Positions 17,737 to 27,024 of a stretch of 64,000 nt of DNA are shown here, one piece after another. This DNA comes from Corynebacterium deserti GIMN1.010 (GTDB lineage: Bacteria > Actinomycetota > Actinomycetes > Mycobacteriales > Mycobacteriaceae). The DNA is taken from positions 2,908,150-2,972,149 of the forward strand of contig NZ_CP009220.1 in the NCBI RefSeq assembly GCF_001277995.1, read 5' to 3'. The notes beneath the pieces were generated by a model. The model saw nothing but the letters and a program-made list of their open reading frames with translations, made no database searches and was not told the origin of the DNA. Position 1 is the stretch's first letter. Every line of letters begins with the position of its first letter. Made by a program: the position numbers and the translations under genes.

Positions 17737-17878
17737 ATGCCCATTGGCTGAATGTCCAATGTATCGATCAGACCCAAAGACAAATAACCAGCTTAGCCCC
17801 GAAAAATCTCAAATGTACTGAGTCGTGAATGCATTTTCATTCGAGAGTAACCTAATCAAAAAGATAATTACGGAAGAA

Positions 17879-17900
17879 TGTCTGTTTTACTTAACAGACA
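17879..17900. promoter_or_regulatory. palindromic operator candidate upstream of the LacI gene
   Basis: TGTCTGTT-TTACTT-AACAGACA has perfect 8-bp arms and lies about 105 bases before the LacI-type regulator. Its right half contains CTTAACAG, which recurs at 17942 and upstream of the SMP-30 gene. Confidence 0.5.
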
Positions 17901-17941
17901 ATCTGAATGCGCAGGTTACGGGGCACTTCGCTTAACCATTG

Positions 17942-17952
17942 CTTAACAGTTG
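17942..17952 (+). promoter_or_regulatory. shared motif CTTAACAGTTG, copy 1
   Basis: CTTAACAGTTG-TG-TAC occurs about 50 bases upstream of the LacI gene. The same 11-mer plus TAC two bases later occurs on the minus strand at 31756-31766, ahead of the SMP-30/MFS operon. Confidence 0.45.
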
Positions 17953-18005
17953 TGTACTTTGTGAGGATTACCACACACCAACAAGCGTGAGTTAGGAAAC
18001 AGCCA

Positions 18006-19085
18006 ATGTCCAAAGTTGTTAGAGGTCACAGATCAAAAGTCCTCGAAACATTTCTTACTGTCCAAATTTCGGACAATGAGAATGCACCAACTTCGGCAGA
18101 TCTTGCTCGGCAACTTGGTGTATCTCGCGCATCGGTCAGCTACGCACTCAATGGAAAGCCCGGAGTATCTCCGACTTTGAGAAAGAAAATCATTACCTCA
18201 GCCCTAGAGATGGGGCTGATTGAAAAAGCCGACGTAGCCACAACCACAGGCTCCATCGGAATGATTTTGGCAGATGTGGGAAACCCTTTTTACGCAGACA
18301 TCGCTAAAGCAGCAACAGCAGCGGCTCGAAAGCATTCTGTTGAACTCGTCCTCTCCCATAGTGAAGACGATCCAACATCAATTGCTAAGGCTGCTCGCAA
18401 TATGGTGAGAATCGGCGTTAAAGGCATCATTCTTACCACCCTCAACATTGGGGAAGGAGAGTTGATCCGGGAGATGCGTAAAGAACACACACCATTGGTT
18501 CTATTGTCTCGCCGGATGCCTCAGCTGGAAGATATTCCGTTCGACGGCATCGATGATTTTCGTGCTGGATATGAGCTAATGCGCCACGTGGTCGACCATG
18601 GCTACACGGACATTGCCATCGCAACTGGTGGATTTTCCTCTTATGCAACCAGTCAGAGAATCAGAGGCTTTCTCGCTGCGGCATATGAATCAGGAATTGA
18701 GATTCCAAAGACAAGCATCATGTCTACCAAGCTCAATCGTCTTGGTGGAGATATTGCAGCTGAGTATTTGCTTGACAGAGGTCGGCTCCCGCAGGTTGTG
18801 GTTTGTGGAGCCGATGCCATTGCTACTGATCTGATCAACCGGTTGTCACTGGCAGGCGTCACAGTACCAAAGGACATTGCGATTGTTGGTTTCGATGGGA
18901 TTGCAGGAACTGAGAGCCCCTTCTTGGATCTGACTACCATCGTGCAACCCACTGCCGAGATGGCACAGGGGTCTATTGAAAAGATTCTCAAGCTTGCTGT
19001 CGGTGGCAAAGTGGATAACCCCATCAGCATCCATAAGCACAAGCTTCATATTGGATCTTCGTGCGGTGAACACCTTTCGGGTTAA
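18006..19085 (+). CDS. LacI-family transcriptional regulator
   Basis: A 359-residue regulator with an N-terminal HTH (SADLARQLGVSRASVSYALNGKPGVSP, about residues 30-55) and a periplasmic-binding-like effector domain (SIGMILADVGNPFYADI, VVVCGADAIATDL, AIVGFDG). There is a short N-terminal extension before the HTH. The ribosome site TTAGGAAAC precedes ATG. It stands first in the catabolic cluster and most likely controls it, with a sugar acid or sugar as inducer. Confidence 0.88.
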   Translation: MSKVVRGHRSKVLETFLTVQISDNENAPTSADLARQLGVSRASVSYALNGKPGVSPTLRKKIITSALEMGLIEKADVATTTGSIGMILADVGNPFYADIAKAATAAARKHSVELVLSHSEDDPTSIAKAARNMVRIGVKGIILTTLNIGEGELIREMRKEHTPLVLLSRRMPQLEDIPFDGIDDFRAGYELMRHVVDHGYTDIAIATGGFSSYATSQRIRGFLAAAYESGIEIPKTSIMSTKLNRLGGDIAAEYLLDRGRLPQVVVCGADAIATDLINRLSLAGVTVPKDIAIVGFDGIAGTESPFLDLTTIVQPTAEMAQGSIEKILKLAVGGKVDNPISIHKHKLHIGSSCGEHLSG

Positions 19086-19112
19086 GCACCCGAAACGACA
19101 CTCAAAAGCATT

Positions 19113-19125
19113 TAAACACTGTTTA
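19113..19125. promoter_or_regulatory. candidate operator before the SDR gene
   Basis: TAAAC-ACT-GTTTA is a short near-palindrome in the 78-base gap between the regulator and the first enzyme gene. It is weak evidence on its own. Confidence 0.35.
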
Positions 19126-19163
19126 CGAGCCCTTTACGGCCAAAAATAATTAAGGAAAAACTT

Positions 19164-19901
19164 ATGACTTACCTTCCATTCGCAGGAAAGAACGCTATAG
19201 TAACTGGTGCTTCCCGAGGCATTGGTCGCGGTATTGCGCTTAAGCTCGCAGAGCGTGGAGCACGAGTAGTTGTCGCAGATGTCAACCTTGAAGCGGCTCA
19301 GGAAACAGCCGAAGTCTGCGGTAACGGTTCTTTCGCCATCGCACTTGACGTCTCCAACGCAGATGCAGTCCGTCAAACCGTTGCGGATCTGATTCAAAAA
19401 CTGGAAAAGGTCGACATCCTCGTTAACAATGCCGGCATTAACCGAGATGCCATGTTGCACAAGATGACTGATGCAGAGTGGGATTCCGTATTAGCAGTGG
19501 ATCTCTCCGGCGTGTTCTATATGTGCCGTGAAGTAGGTACCCACATGCGTACCAACCAATACGGACGCATTGTCAATGTCGCATCAGCGTCCTGGATGGG
19601 CAATATCGGTCAGACCAACTACGCGGCTGCGAAGGGTGGAGTCGTGTCCCTGACCAGGTCAATCTCCAAAGAGCTGGCATTTAAGAATGTTACAGCCAAC
19701 GCAATTTGCCCTGGTTTCATCCTCACCGAAATGACCAAGGCCATTCCAGAGAAAATCTTCAACCAGCAGCTCGAACGCATTCCACTCGGGCGTGCAGGCG
19801 AACCTGAAGATGTGGCAAATCTCGTAGCATTCCTCGCTTCAGACGATGCTTCATACCTCACCGGCGAGGTCATCAACATCGGCGGAGGCTACAAGCTGTG
19901 A
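19164..19901 (+). CDS. short-chain dehydrogenase/reductase (FabG/3-hydroxyacyl-CoA dehydrogenase type)
   Basis: This 245-residue classical SDR has the cofactor motif TGASRGIG (residues 14-21), NNAG, the catalytic Ser in VASASW, YxxxK as YAAAK, and the FabG-like C-terminus YLTGEVINIGGGYKL. It is expected to interconvert a 3-hydroxy and a 3-keto group on an acyl-CoA or free acid with NAD(P). The ribosome site is TAAGGAAAAA. Its stop overlaps the CoA-transferase start (GTGA). In the cluster it would oxidise the 3-hydroxyacyl-CoA ahead of thiolysis. Confidence 0.85.
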   Translation: MTYLPFAGKNAIVTGASRGIGRGIALKLAERGARVVVADVNLEAAQETAEVCGNGSFAIALDVSNADAVRQTVADLIQKLEKVDILVNNAGINRDAMLHKMTDAEWDSVLAVDLSGVFYMCREVGTHMRTNQYGRIVNVASASWMGNIGQTNYAAAKGGVVSLTRSISKELAFKNVTANAICPGFILTEMTKAIPEKIFNQQLERIPLGRAGEPEDVANLVAFLASDDASYLTGEVINIGGGYKL

Positions 19902-21364
19902 CAAAGCTTATCGACGCTTCCCAGGTTCCTTCACTCATCAAAAACGGAGACACCGTCGTCTCCGACGGAATGACGATGATGGGCGTGGCCGATGAAGCAT
20001 TCAAAGTCATTGAAGAGTCATTCCTTTCCACATTTCAGCCGCGAGACCTCACCTGGGTTCATGCAGCAGGTCAATCAAACCGAGTAGATGGTCTAGCTCG
20101 TGTCGCACACGAAGGTCTGGTCAAACGAGTTGTCGGTTCCCACTGGGGTCTAAACCCGTCAATGGGAGAGCTGCTCGGAGACAATAAGGCTGAAGGAATT
20201 TGCCTGCCACAGGGGCAAATGTCCACGCTATTTCGTACCATTGCCGCTGGACGTCCAGGTCAACTTTCTACCGTAGGAATCGGCACCTACATTGATCCCC
20301 GCAATGGTGGCGGTCGAATCAATGAACGTGCGGAGACGAGTGTCAAAGCTGACGAATACGTCGAAGTTCTTGATCTCCACGGCGAGGAATATCTTTTCTA
20401 CAAGAGCTTCCCGCTCAACGTCGCCATCATCCGCGGCGATGTGATTGATGAAAATGGAAATCTCAGCCATCGAGAAGAAGTATCTGGGCTCGATGCTCTC
20501 GCGATTGCCCAAGCGACCCACAACTCAGGTGGCATTGTCATTGCTCAGGTCAAAGAAGTAGTTGCACCTGGACAGATTGATGCCCGTGACGTTGTCGTTC
20601 CTGCTCCATTGGTCGACTATGCCTTCGTTACCTCTGATGCTGCAACATACCATCGCCAGTCCCACAGCTTCCCAGAGTTCAACCCTGACTTGATCAGTGG
20701 GCATATGGCTGCTGAGAAGTTGGAAGAAGCATTTGCTGTTCAGGAAACCCCAGAACACCGTTTGGCAGTGGGCCAGCGTGGAATTTCGCTGGTTAAGAGC
20801 GGTGATGTCATCAATGTTGGTACAGGAATTCCAGCAGACACCGTAGGTAAAGCACTCGCTCTGTCAGGAATCCTCAACGAAGTACACCTCACCGTTGAAT
20901 CTGGCACGTACAGCGGTCTGCCGTTAGGCGTGATCGATTTCGGATGCTCTATACATCCAGAAGCCATCATCGGCCATCCTCAGCAAATGGATTTCTACAA
21001 CGGCGGGGGAGTGGACATCACCTTCATGGGTGCTGGACAAATCGATGGCAGCGGAGACATCAACGTTTCTCACTTAGGTGGAAAAGCAATCGGTTGTGGT
21101 GGATTCATGGACATTGTCGATGGAGCCAAAACAGTGTGTTTCCTTGTTTCTGCAGGTGGAAAACACAACAAGTACGTAGACAAAGTTTCCCAAGTGAGCT
21201 TCTCCGGCGTCCACACTCTGAAAAAGGGCACCAAGGTGTACGTAGCCACTGAGTTTTACCTTTTGCAGTTCACCGACAACGGCTGGGTGCTGCTTGAAGC
21301 CGAGGACACCCCGCAAGCCAAAGAAGCGCTTGCACGCATCCCATTTGACGTTAAGAAAGGTTAA
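19898..21364 (+). CDS. acyl-CoA:carboxylate CoA-transferase (propionate/acetate CoA-transferase type)
   Basis: The 488-residue single chain fuses the alpha- and beta-type domains of family I CoA-transferases. The domain 1 glycine-rich start KNGDTVVSDGMTMMGVADE is followed by domain 2 SGDVINVGTGIPADT. The catalytic Glu lies in LTVESGTYSG, about residue 334. It transfers CoA between an acyl-CoA and a free carboxylate. In this cluster it could activate the substrate acid or recover CoA from glyceryl-CoA. It overlaps the SDR gene by 4 bases and the thiolase starts 2 bases after its stop, so it is translationally coupled. Confidence 0.85.
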   Translation: MTKLIDASQVPSLIKNGDTVVSDGMTMMGVADEAFKVIEESFLSTFQPRDLTWVHAAGQSNRVDGLARVAHEGLVKRVVGSHWGLNPSMGELLGDNKAEGICLPQGQMSTLFRTIAAGRPGQLSTVGIGTYIDPRNGGGRINERAETSVKADEYVEVLDLHGEEYLFYKSFPLNVAIIRGDVIDENGNLSHREEVSGLDALAIAQATHNSGGIVIAQVKEVVAPGQIDARDVVVPAPLVDYAFVTSDAATYHRQSHSFPEFNPDLISGHMAAEKLEEAFAVQETPEHRLAVGQRGISLVKSGDVINVGTGIPADTVGKALALSGILNEVHLTVESGTYSGLPLGVIDFGCSIHPEAIIGHPQQMDFYNGGGVDITFMGAGQIDGSGDINVSHLGGKAIGCGGFMDIVDGAKTVCFLVSAGGKHNKYVDKVSQVSFSGVHTLKKGTKVYVATEFYLLQFTDNGWVLLEAEDTPQAKEALARIPFDVKKG

Positions 21365-21366
21365 TC

Positions 21367-22551
21367 ATGACTGACAATAAAATCGTATTCCTCGGTGGTG
21401 CTCGCACAGCGGTAGGCACCTTCGGTGGAACTCTTGCAAAGGTTCCCACTCATGAGCTCGGCGCACACGCCATGAAAGCAGCATTGTCTCGTTCGAATGT
21501 TCCTGCAGAAAAGATTGACGAAGTCATCATTGGCTGTGTTGGTCAGGTTGGTGAAGAAGCATTCTTAGCTCGTCGCATAGCTCTTAAGGCCGGTGCGCGC
21601 GATGATTCCAATGCCATGACCGTCAACCGCTTGTGTGGCTCCGGATTGCAAGCAGTACAGTCTGCAGCACTTGAACTGCGTTCTGGAGATTCCAAGTATG
21701 TCGTCGCCGGTGGCGCAGAGAACATGTCGTTGCAGCCATTCCTTGATTATGGCGCTCGCGACGGATGGCGATTGGGTAGCCGTACGCTCATCGATGGCAC
21801 CCAATCTCTCGTCACTGATCCTTTTGGAAACTATCCCATGGGCAACACCGCTGAAGCTGTAGCTGCAGAGTTCAACGTCTCCCGCAAAGACCAGGATGAG
21901 TTCGCCGCTGAATCACAACGTCGCGCAGCAGCAGCTCAAGAAGCTGGCTTCTTCAACGAAGAAATCGAAGCCATTGAGGTCAAGGAACGCCACAATACCG
22001 TCATTTTCGACAAAGATGAGCACCCTCGTGCAGGCAGCACGTTTGAAAAACTCAGCACCCTTCGTCCTGCTTTCATCAAAGACGGAACCGTCACCGCTGG
22101 AAACTCATCTGGCATCAATGACGCCGCAGCTGCCCTGGTCATGACCACTGCAAGCACCGCCCATGATGATGGCCTTTCACCAATCGGCGAGCTTGTTGCA
22201 TTCGCCCGTGCCGGTATCCGACCAGAGATCATGGGATACGCCCCAAAGCTCGCGACTGAACGCGTTCTAGAAAAAGCAGGTCTGACCACCGAAGATATGG
22301 ACTGGATTGAGGTCAATGAGGCTTTCGCTGCTCAAGCCGTGGCAGTTGTTCGAGATCTCGGTTTGGATCCTGAAAAAGTCAACCCACTCGGAGGTGCAAT
22401 TGCACTCGGCCACCCGGTTGGTGCAACGGGATCAATTCTCACCCTTCGTACTCTCATCCAGATGAAACGAACCGGTGGAGAGCTCGGTCTGATCACCATG
22501 TGTATTGGTGGAGGACAAGCCGTCGCAGCGATTGTTCGTGTTCTTAACTAA
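21367..22551 (+). CDS. thiolase (acetyl-CoA acyltransferase)
   Basis: A 394-residue thiolase with the acyl-accepting Cys90 in NRLCGSGLQA, the NEAFAAQA motif, the base His in GHPVGATGS and the second Cys in CIGGGQAV. All catalytic residues are intact. It would cleave the 3-ketoacyl-CoA made by the SDR into acetyl-CoA and a shorter acyl-CoA. Directly coupled to the CoA-transferase gene. Confidence 0.92.
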   Translation: MTDNKIVFLGGARTAVGTFGGTLAKVPTHELGAHAMKAALSRSNVPAEKIDEVIIGCVGQVGEEAFLARRIALKAGARDDSNAMTVNRLCGSGLQAVQSAALELRSGDSKYVVAGGAENMSLQPFLDYGARDGWRLGSRTLIDGTQSLVTDPFGNYPMGNTAEAVAAEFNVSRKDQDEFAAESQRRAAAAQEAGFFNEEIEAIEVKERHNTVIFDKDEHPRAGSTFEKLSTLRPAFIKDGTVTAGNSSGINDAAAALVMTTASTAHDDGLSPIGELVAFARAGIRPEIMGYAPKLATERVLEKAGLTTEDMDWIEVNEAFAAQAVAVVRDLGLDPEKVNPLGGAIALGHPVGATGSILTLRTLIQMKRTGGELGLITMCIGGGQAVAAIVRVLN

Positions 22552-22582
22552 CTCATCCTAAATCGTTCACAAAGGAACTGTG

Positions 22583-23944
22583 ATGTCTCATTCAGTTAAT
22601 AACGCTTCGCCAACTCGAAGCGCTGAAGATCCCCGTCTTCCCGGAATTGTCAGCCGCAATTACCGCAAGCTCATGCCGATTCTCGTGTTGGCATACATCA
22701 TCGCTTTCATTGACCGCACCAATATCGGCATGGTCAAAGAAGAGCTCGACGTTCACGTAGGCATTTCCGCTGCGGCCTTCGGTCTCGGCGCTGGTCTGTT
22801 CTTTGTTGCATATGCCTTCCTAGAGATTCCTTCAAACCTCATCATGCATAAGGTCGGCGCCAGGTTCTGGATTGCCCGAATCATGCTGACGTGGGGCATT
22901 CTGTCCATGGCAATGGCCTTCGTATGGAATGAAGCATCCTTCTACGTGCTTCGAATCTTGCTGGGTGCCGCAGAAGCCGGTCTTTACCCAGGCATCATCT
23001 TGTACATCACCTACTGGTTCCCTAAAAAGGAACGTGCAAAAGCAATTGGTGTCTTCCTCCTTGGTGTGTCCCTCGCTAACATCATCGGCGCACCCCTTGC
23101 TGGCCTCCTCCTGCAAATGCATGGTTTCCTTGGACTCCACGGTTACCAGTGGATGTTCATTATTGAGGGCGCACCAGCAGTTCTCCTGTGCTTCTGGGTG
23201 TGGTTCCGCCTCCCTAACGGACCACGCGAGGCTAAGTGGATGAGCGAAGATGAAAAAAATTTGCTTATCGACGTCCTCAAGCAGGAAGACACCGGCGAGA
23301 AGACCGAGCATGGTGGTCTGCGTGCCCTTGGCCCAGTCCTCAAGGATCTACAAATCTGGCTCGTAGTTCTGATCTACTTTGCTCACCAAATTGCGGTGTA
23401 CTCACTCTCGTACTTCCTGCCATCCATGATTCGCAGCTACAACGACAGCATGGATCCGCTGACGGTTGGTCTCATCACCGCTCTGCCGTGGATCGCTGCA
23501 GCAATTGGTTCTGTTTTGCTCCCACGCTTTGCCACCAACACCTCCCGCGCTCGCATGCTGGTCTCTGGAGGCATGATCCTCATCGCAGGTGGCCTGTTTA
23601 TTGCCGCTCGATCTGGCTTTGTAGTCGCAGTTGTCGGATTCTGTATCTCTGCGTTCATGCTGTTCGTGATCCAGTCCGTCCTGTTTACCTTCCCGTCTAA
23701 TCGCATGTCCGGTGCTGCTGCAGCATCCGGCATCGCATTCATCAACACCTGTGGTCTTATCGGTGGCTTCATTGGTCCAACAGTCATGGGATCACTCGAA
23801 GAGTCCACTGGTAACCAGCTTGCAGGTCTCTGGTTCATCATGGTCTTTGCGCTTATCGCTGCCGCTCTTGCTTGGCTGCTTAAGTACAAATCCTCCGACG
23901 AGCACACTCCTGCACTTGCACAACCAACCACTACTCTCCACTAA
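22583..23944 (+). CDS. MFS transporter, anion:cation symporter (ACS) type
   Basis: This 453-residue 12-helix carrier has the ACS-family signature YIIAFIDRTNIGMVK in helix 1 and RILLGAAEAGLYPGIILYITYWFPKKERAKAIG near helices 4-5. ACS members import organic and sugar acids (glucarate, galactonate, phthalate). I choose ATG 22583 over GTG 22580 because it has proper spacing to AAAGGAAC. It is co-directional in the cluster, so it probably imports the acid that the cluster degrades. Confidence 0.86.
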   Translation: MSHSVNNASPTRSAEDPRLPGIVSRNYRKLMPILVLAYIIAFIDRTNIGMVKEELDVHVGISAAAFGLGAGLFFVAYAFLEIPSNLIMHKVGARFWIARIMLTWGILSMAMAFVWNEASFYVLRILLGAAEAGLYPGIILYITYWFPKKERAKAIGVFLLGVSLANIIGAPLAGLLLQMHGFLGLHGYQWMFIIEGAPAVLLCFWVWFRLPNGPREAKWMSEDEKNLLIDVLKQEDTGEKTEHGGLRALGPVLKDLQIWLVVLIYFAHQIAVYSLSYFLPSMIRSYNDSMDPLTVGLITALPWIAAAIGSVLLPRFATNTSRARMLVSGGMILIAGGLFIAARSGFVVAVVGFCISAFMLFVIQSVLFTFPSNRMSGAAAASGIAFINTCGLIGGFIGPTVMGSLEESTGNQLAGLWFIMVFALIAAALAWLLKYKSSDEHTPALAQPTTTLH

Positions 23945-23965
23945 GAACTGCTGAGAACCCCCATC

Positions 23966-25117
23966 ATGAAATTCGTCCTTGCACCAGATTCCTTCAAAGA
24001 ATCACTGTCGTCCCTTGACGCAGTCGAAGCTCTCGCAGCCGGTATCCAGGAGGTGTATCCACATGCTCATATAACGAAGGTGCCTATGGCTGATGGAGGT
24101 GAAGGAACCTGCGAGGTAATCACAAATATTCTTGGTGGGGAGTTCATCAGTATTAATGTCCATGATCCGCTCGGTGCTGCCACCACAGCGCGTTTCGGAT
24201 TCGTTGCGCAATCCAAGACAGCAATTATTGAAGTTGCAGAAGCAATTGGAATCCATCTCATCGAAGCTGAAGCTCGAGATATTTGGGCTGCACAATCCTT
24301 CGGAGTGGGGGAGCTCCTAACTGAAGCACTCAACCAAGGTGCCCAAAAGATCATTCTAGGCCTCGGTGGTACGGTCACTAATGATGGTGGCGCCGGAATG
24401 CTGTCAGCTCTCGGTGTGCAATTCAAAGACAAAAACGGCAACACCCTCGATCCGACTCCACGGAACCTTTCTGCCTGCACATCGCTTGATACTTCAGACC
24501 TTGATCCCAGGTGGAGAACTGTAGAAATCATTTTGGCCAGCGACGTCACCTCTCCCGCAACGGGGAAAGAGGGCGCAACATATATCTTTGGGCCGCAAAA
24601 GGGAGCAACTCCAGATTCCCTGGAAGAGCTAGACAAATCCATTGCCACGCTAGTGCGAGCCCTTGAATTACACACTGGCAAAGCGATTGATAGCCTTCCA
24701 GGCGCTGGAGCTGCAGGAGCATTGCCCATCGGATTATTCGCGCTTTTCAGCGCAGATATGACTCCCGGTGCGGATCTCATTCTCGATCTCGTGAAGTTCG
24801 ATGACTTGTGCACGCCTGACAGTTTTGTTTTAACTGGTGAAGGTCGCATCGATAACCAAACTGCAGTCGGCAAGGGACCCGCTCGAGTTGCATCGCGAGC
24901 CAAAGCCCAAGGATCAAAAGTCTTCGCCTTCGGTGGCCTAATTGATTCCTCTTCGACAGAACTCACGCCTGCGCTTTTCGACGCCATCATCCCGATCAAC
25001 CGTGACGTAGGGGACTTAAAAACTGCCCTTGAAAGCGCTGGCCCAAACCTCTCTAGGGCGGCAGCAATGAGCTGCAGCATTCTCGAGGCGGCTCAATCGG
25101 AAGGAGCAATCTCATGA
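23966..25117 (+). CDS. glycerate kinase (GlxK/GarK type)
   Basis: The 383-residue protein shows the glycerate kinase family start MKFVLAPDSFKESLSSLDAVEA, KVPMADGGEGTCEV, the GLGGTVTNDGGAGMLSALG block and TGEGRIDNQTAVGKGP. It phosphorylates glycerate to feed glycolysis. Its presence in an acyl-CoA cluster says that one cleavage product is glycerate or glyceryl-CoA. Its stop overlaps the ligase start by 4 bases (ATGA). Confidence 0.9.
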   Translation: MKFVLAPDSFKESLSSLDAVEALAAGIQEVYPHAHITKVPMADGGEGTCEVITNILGGEFISINVHDPLGAATTARFGFVAQSKTAIIEVAEAIGIHLIEAEARDIWAAQSFGVGELLTEALNQGAQKIILGLGGTVTNDGGAGMLSALGVQFKDKNGNTLDPTPRNLSACTSLDTSDLDPRWRTVEIILASDVTSPATGKEGATYIFGPQKGATPDSLEELDKSIATLVRALELHTGKAIDSLPGAGAAGALPIGLFALFSADMTPGADLILDLVKFDDLCTPDSFVLTGEGRIDNQTAVGKGPARVASRAKAQGSKVFAFGGLIDSSSTELTPALFDAIIPINRDVGDLKTALESAGPNLSRAAAMSCSILEAAQSEGAIS

Positions 25118-26682
25118 TTAAAGGAAATACTGTATGGTCACCATCGGTTCTCGCTCCAAGTGTTCCTGAGATTGACCTGGACACGTACCAAAAACGCTGT
25201 GCGACTGCGCCAATGGGCCTTTACGACGCGCTGGTTCGTACTGCCGAAAAGTTTCCTGAAAAGGTTGCATTGGAACTTGAGGATAAAAGCTCTCTTACTT
25301 TTGCTCAATTACTCGAACAAACTCATACTTTTTCAGCCCAACTTGCCTCGCTAGGCATTCGGGAGAACTCTCGTGTCGGGTTACTTCTCGACAACAACCC
25401 CCAAATCTTCATTGCCCTCTATGCAGTCAACCAGCTGGGTGCAATCGCAGTAGTGCTGCCCGGAAAACTGCGTACACCTGCATTGATTGAGCTTCTCAAC
25501 TGCTCAGCACCAGATATCACTGTCGTTGATATTTCCGGTATGGACGAGCTTTCCAGCTTCGGCCATCGTGTTGTTTCGGTCGAAGAAGTCAAAAAAGTAG
25601 ACATAACCCACCGCGCTGTCACTGCCCATCCAAACCCTGGCAGGGTCGCGTTGATGATGTTCACTTCCGGCACATCAGGCACACCAAAAGCCGTGGCGAT
25701 TTCGAATGCGAACGTCACCAACGCTGCCTTGAGTTACGAGTTCATCTTCCATCTTGATGAAAATGACAAGCTCATTTTCGGGGTTCCGCTTTATCATGTC
25801 ACCGGAATCATCGCGATCATCGCACAGGTAACCTTCTCTGCCTGCACACTGTATCTCCAACGCCGATTCTCACCGTTGGAATTTCTAGAATGGGCGAAGG
25901 AGGTCAGAGCCACCTATATCCATGCATCTCCAACCGTTTTTGAGTTGCTACTCCGATCTTGGCCGAAAGGTTTGGAAATCCCATCGATCCGTGTCCTTGC
26001 TTGCGGAGCGGCGAGCATGCCTACATCGCGAATTTTACGATTGAAAAAGAAGCTTCCACATGCTGCTTTTCGGACAATCTATGGACTCACGGAAACCACA
26101 TCACCCGCGACAATATTCCCATCCGATGCGGCATCTTCGGAATTTATCGGATCTTCAGGCTGGCCGATTCCAGGCAACGAAATTCGCATTGTAGATGATT
26201 CGGGTAGGGAAGTAGCACCGGGCGAAGTCGGTGAGATCGAAGTTAAGGGCGCCACTGTGTGCCTTGGTTACCTCAATGACCAGGGAGTTGTGGATCAGAT
26301 TGATTCTCTAAAAACCGGCGATCTTGGTTACCTCAACGAACACGGGCTGCTCTACGTTGTGGATCGTCGGAAGGATCAAATCAATCGTGGTGGCGAAAAG
26401 GTGTATCCACACATCGTCGAAGAGGCCCTCAATAATGTCGACGGCGTCGTTGATGCCTGCGTAGTTGCATTACCTGATGAGCTTTATGGCGAGGTTCCCG
26501 GCGCGATCTTTGTAGGTAAATCGCAGCTGTCGATTGACACGCTATGCATTGAGCTCAAGAAAAGTTTGGCGAGCTTCGCAATTCCATCCCTATTACTCCA
26601 GGTTGATGAAATCCCTAAAACTGCTGGACTAAAGGCCGACAAGAATGCAGCCCGCGAATTGTTACAACAGAAATCTATGTAA
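25114..26682 (+). CDS. AMP-dependent acyl-CoA synthetase/ligase
   Basis: A 522-residue ANL-superfamily ligase. Visible core motifs are MMFTSGTSGTPKAV (P-loop-like), YGLTETTSP, TGDLGYLN, and DRRKDQINRGGEKVYP at the hinge. The C-terminal catalytic Lys lies in KTAGLKADKNAAREL. It activates a carboxylic acid to the CoA thioester with ATP. Last gene of the plus-strand catabolic operon, followed by a parS-like site and a terminator. The substrate is inferred only from its neighbours. Confidence 0.87.
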   Translation: MIKGNTVWSPSVLAPSVPEIDLDTYQKRCATAPMGLYDALVRTAEKFPEKVALELEDKSSLTFAQLLEQTHTFSAQLASLGIRENSRVGLLLDNNPQIFIALYAVNQLGAIAVVLPGKLRTPALIELLNCSAPDITVVDISGMDELSSFGHRVVSVEEVKKVDITHRAVTAHPNPGRVALMMFTSGTSGTPKAVAISNANVTNAALSYEFIFHLDENDKLIFGVPLYHVTGIIAIIAQVTFSACTLYLQRRFSPLEFLEWAKEVRATYIHASPTVFELLLRSWPKGLEIPSIRVLACGAASMPTSRILRLKKKLPHAAFRTIYGLTETTSPATIFPSDAASSEFIGSSGWPIPGNEIRIVDDSGREVAPGEVGEIEVKGATVCLGYLNDQGVVDQIDSLKTGDLGYLNEHGLLYVVDRRKDQINRGGEKVYPHIVEEALNNVDGVVDACVVALPDELYGEVPGAIFVGKSQLSIDTLCIELKKSLASFAIPSLLLQVDEIPKTAGLKADKNAARELLQQKSM

Positions 26683-26705
26683 CCTCCGAATCACCATTTC
26701 TCAAA

Positions 26706-26721
26706 TGTTTCATGTGAAACA
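26706..26721. promoter_or_regulatory. parS: parS-like site 3 (one mismatch)
   Basis: TGTTTCATGTGAAACA differs from the perfect parS at one central base. It is intergenic, about 37 kb from the oriC end, as expected for an additional origin-proximal ParB site. Confidence 0.8.
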
Positions 26722-26733
26722 TTTTCAGTATCT

Positions 26734-26772
26734 CTCTTCCGGCAATGCGCGCCGGGAGGGATTTCTTTATTT
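26734..26772 (+). terminator. terminator of the catabolic operon
   Basis: CTTCCGGC-AATGCGC-GCCGGGAG hairpin followed by GGATTTCTTTATTT. The remaining stretch to 27024 shows nothing convincing. Confidence 0.75.
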
Positions 26773-27024
26773 CTGAACGATCCTGAGCTCAGGAGTGCTA
26801 ACTGCAAGACTTTGCAGAGCAGCGCTGCGACAAACGTTTTCTATCGCATTTCTTACCGGCCCGATTTTGACACCGAAAATCAGTACATGCAGACAAACCT
26901 ACAGGTAAGGAAAGTCAGTGCACGATACCTTTGATTTTGATTCCGAGAGGTCATTGAAGAGTAATATTCGTGGCTTTAGCTGCAAATACACTATGCAATG
27001 AATTCCAACTCACAAGATCTAAAA

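Noticed and set aside
24067..25080. 337-codon open frame opposite the glycerate kinase gene
   Set aside because: Antisense of a clear enzyme; no independent support.
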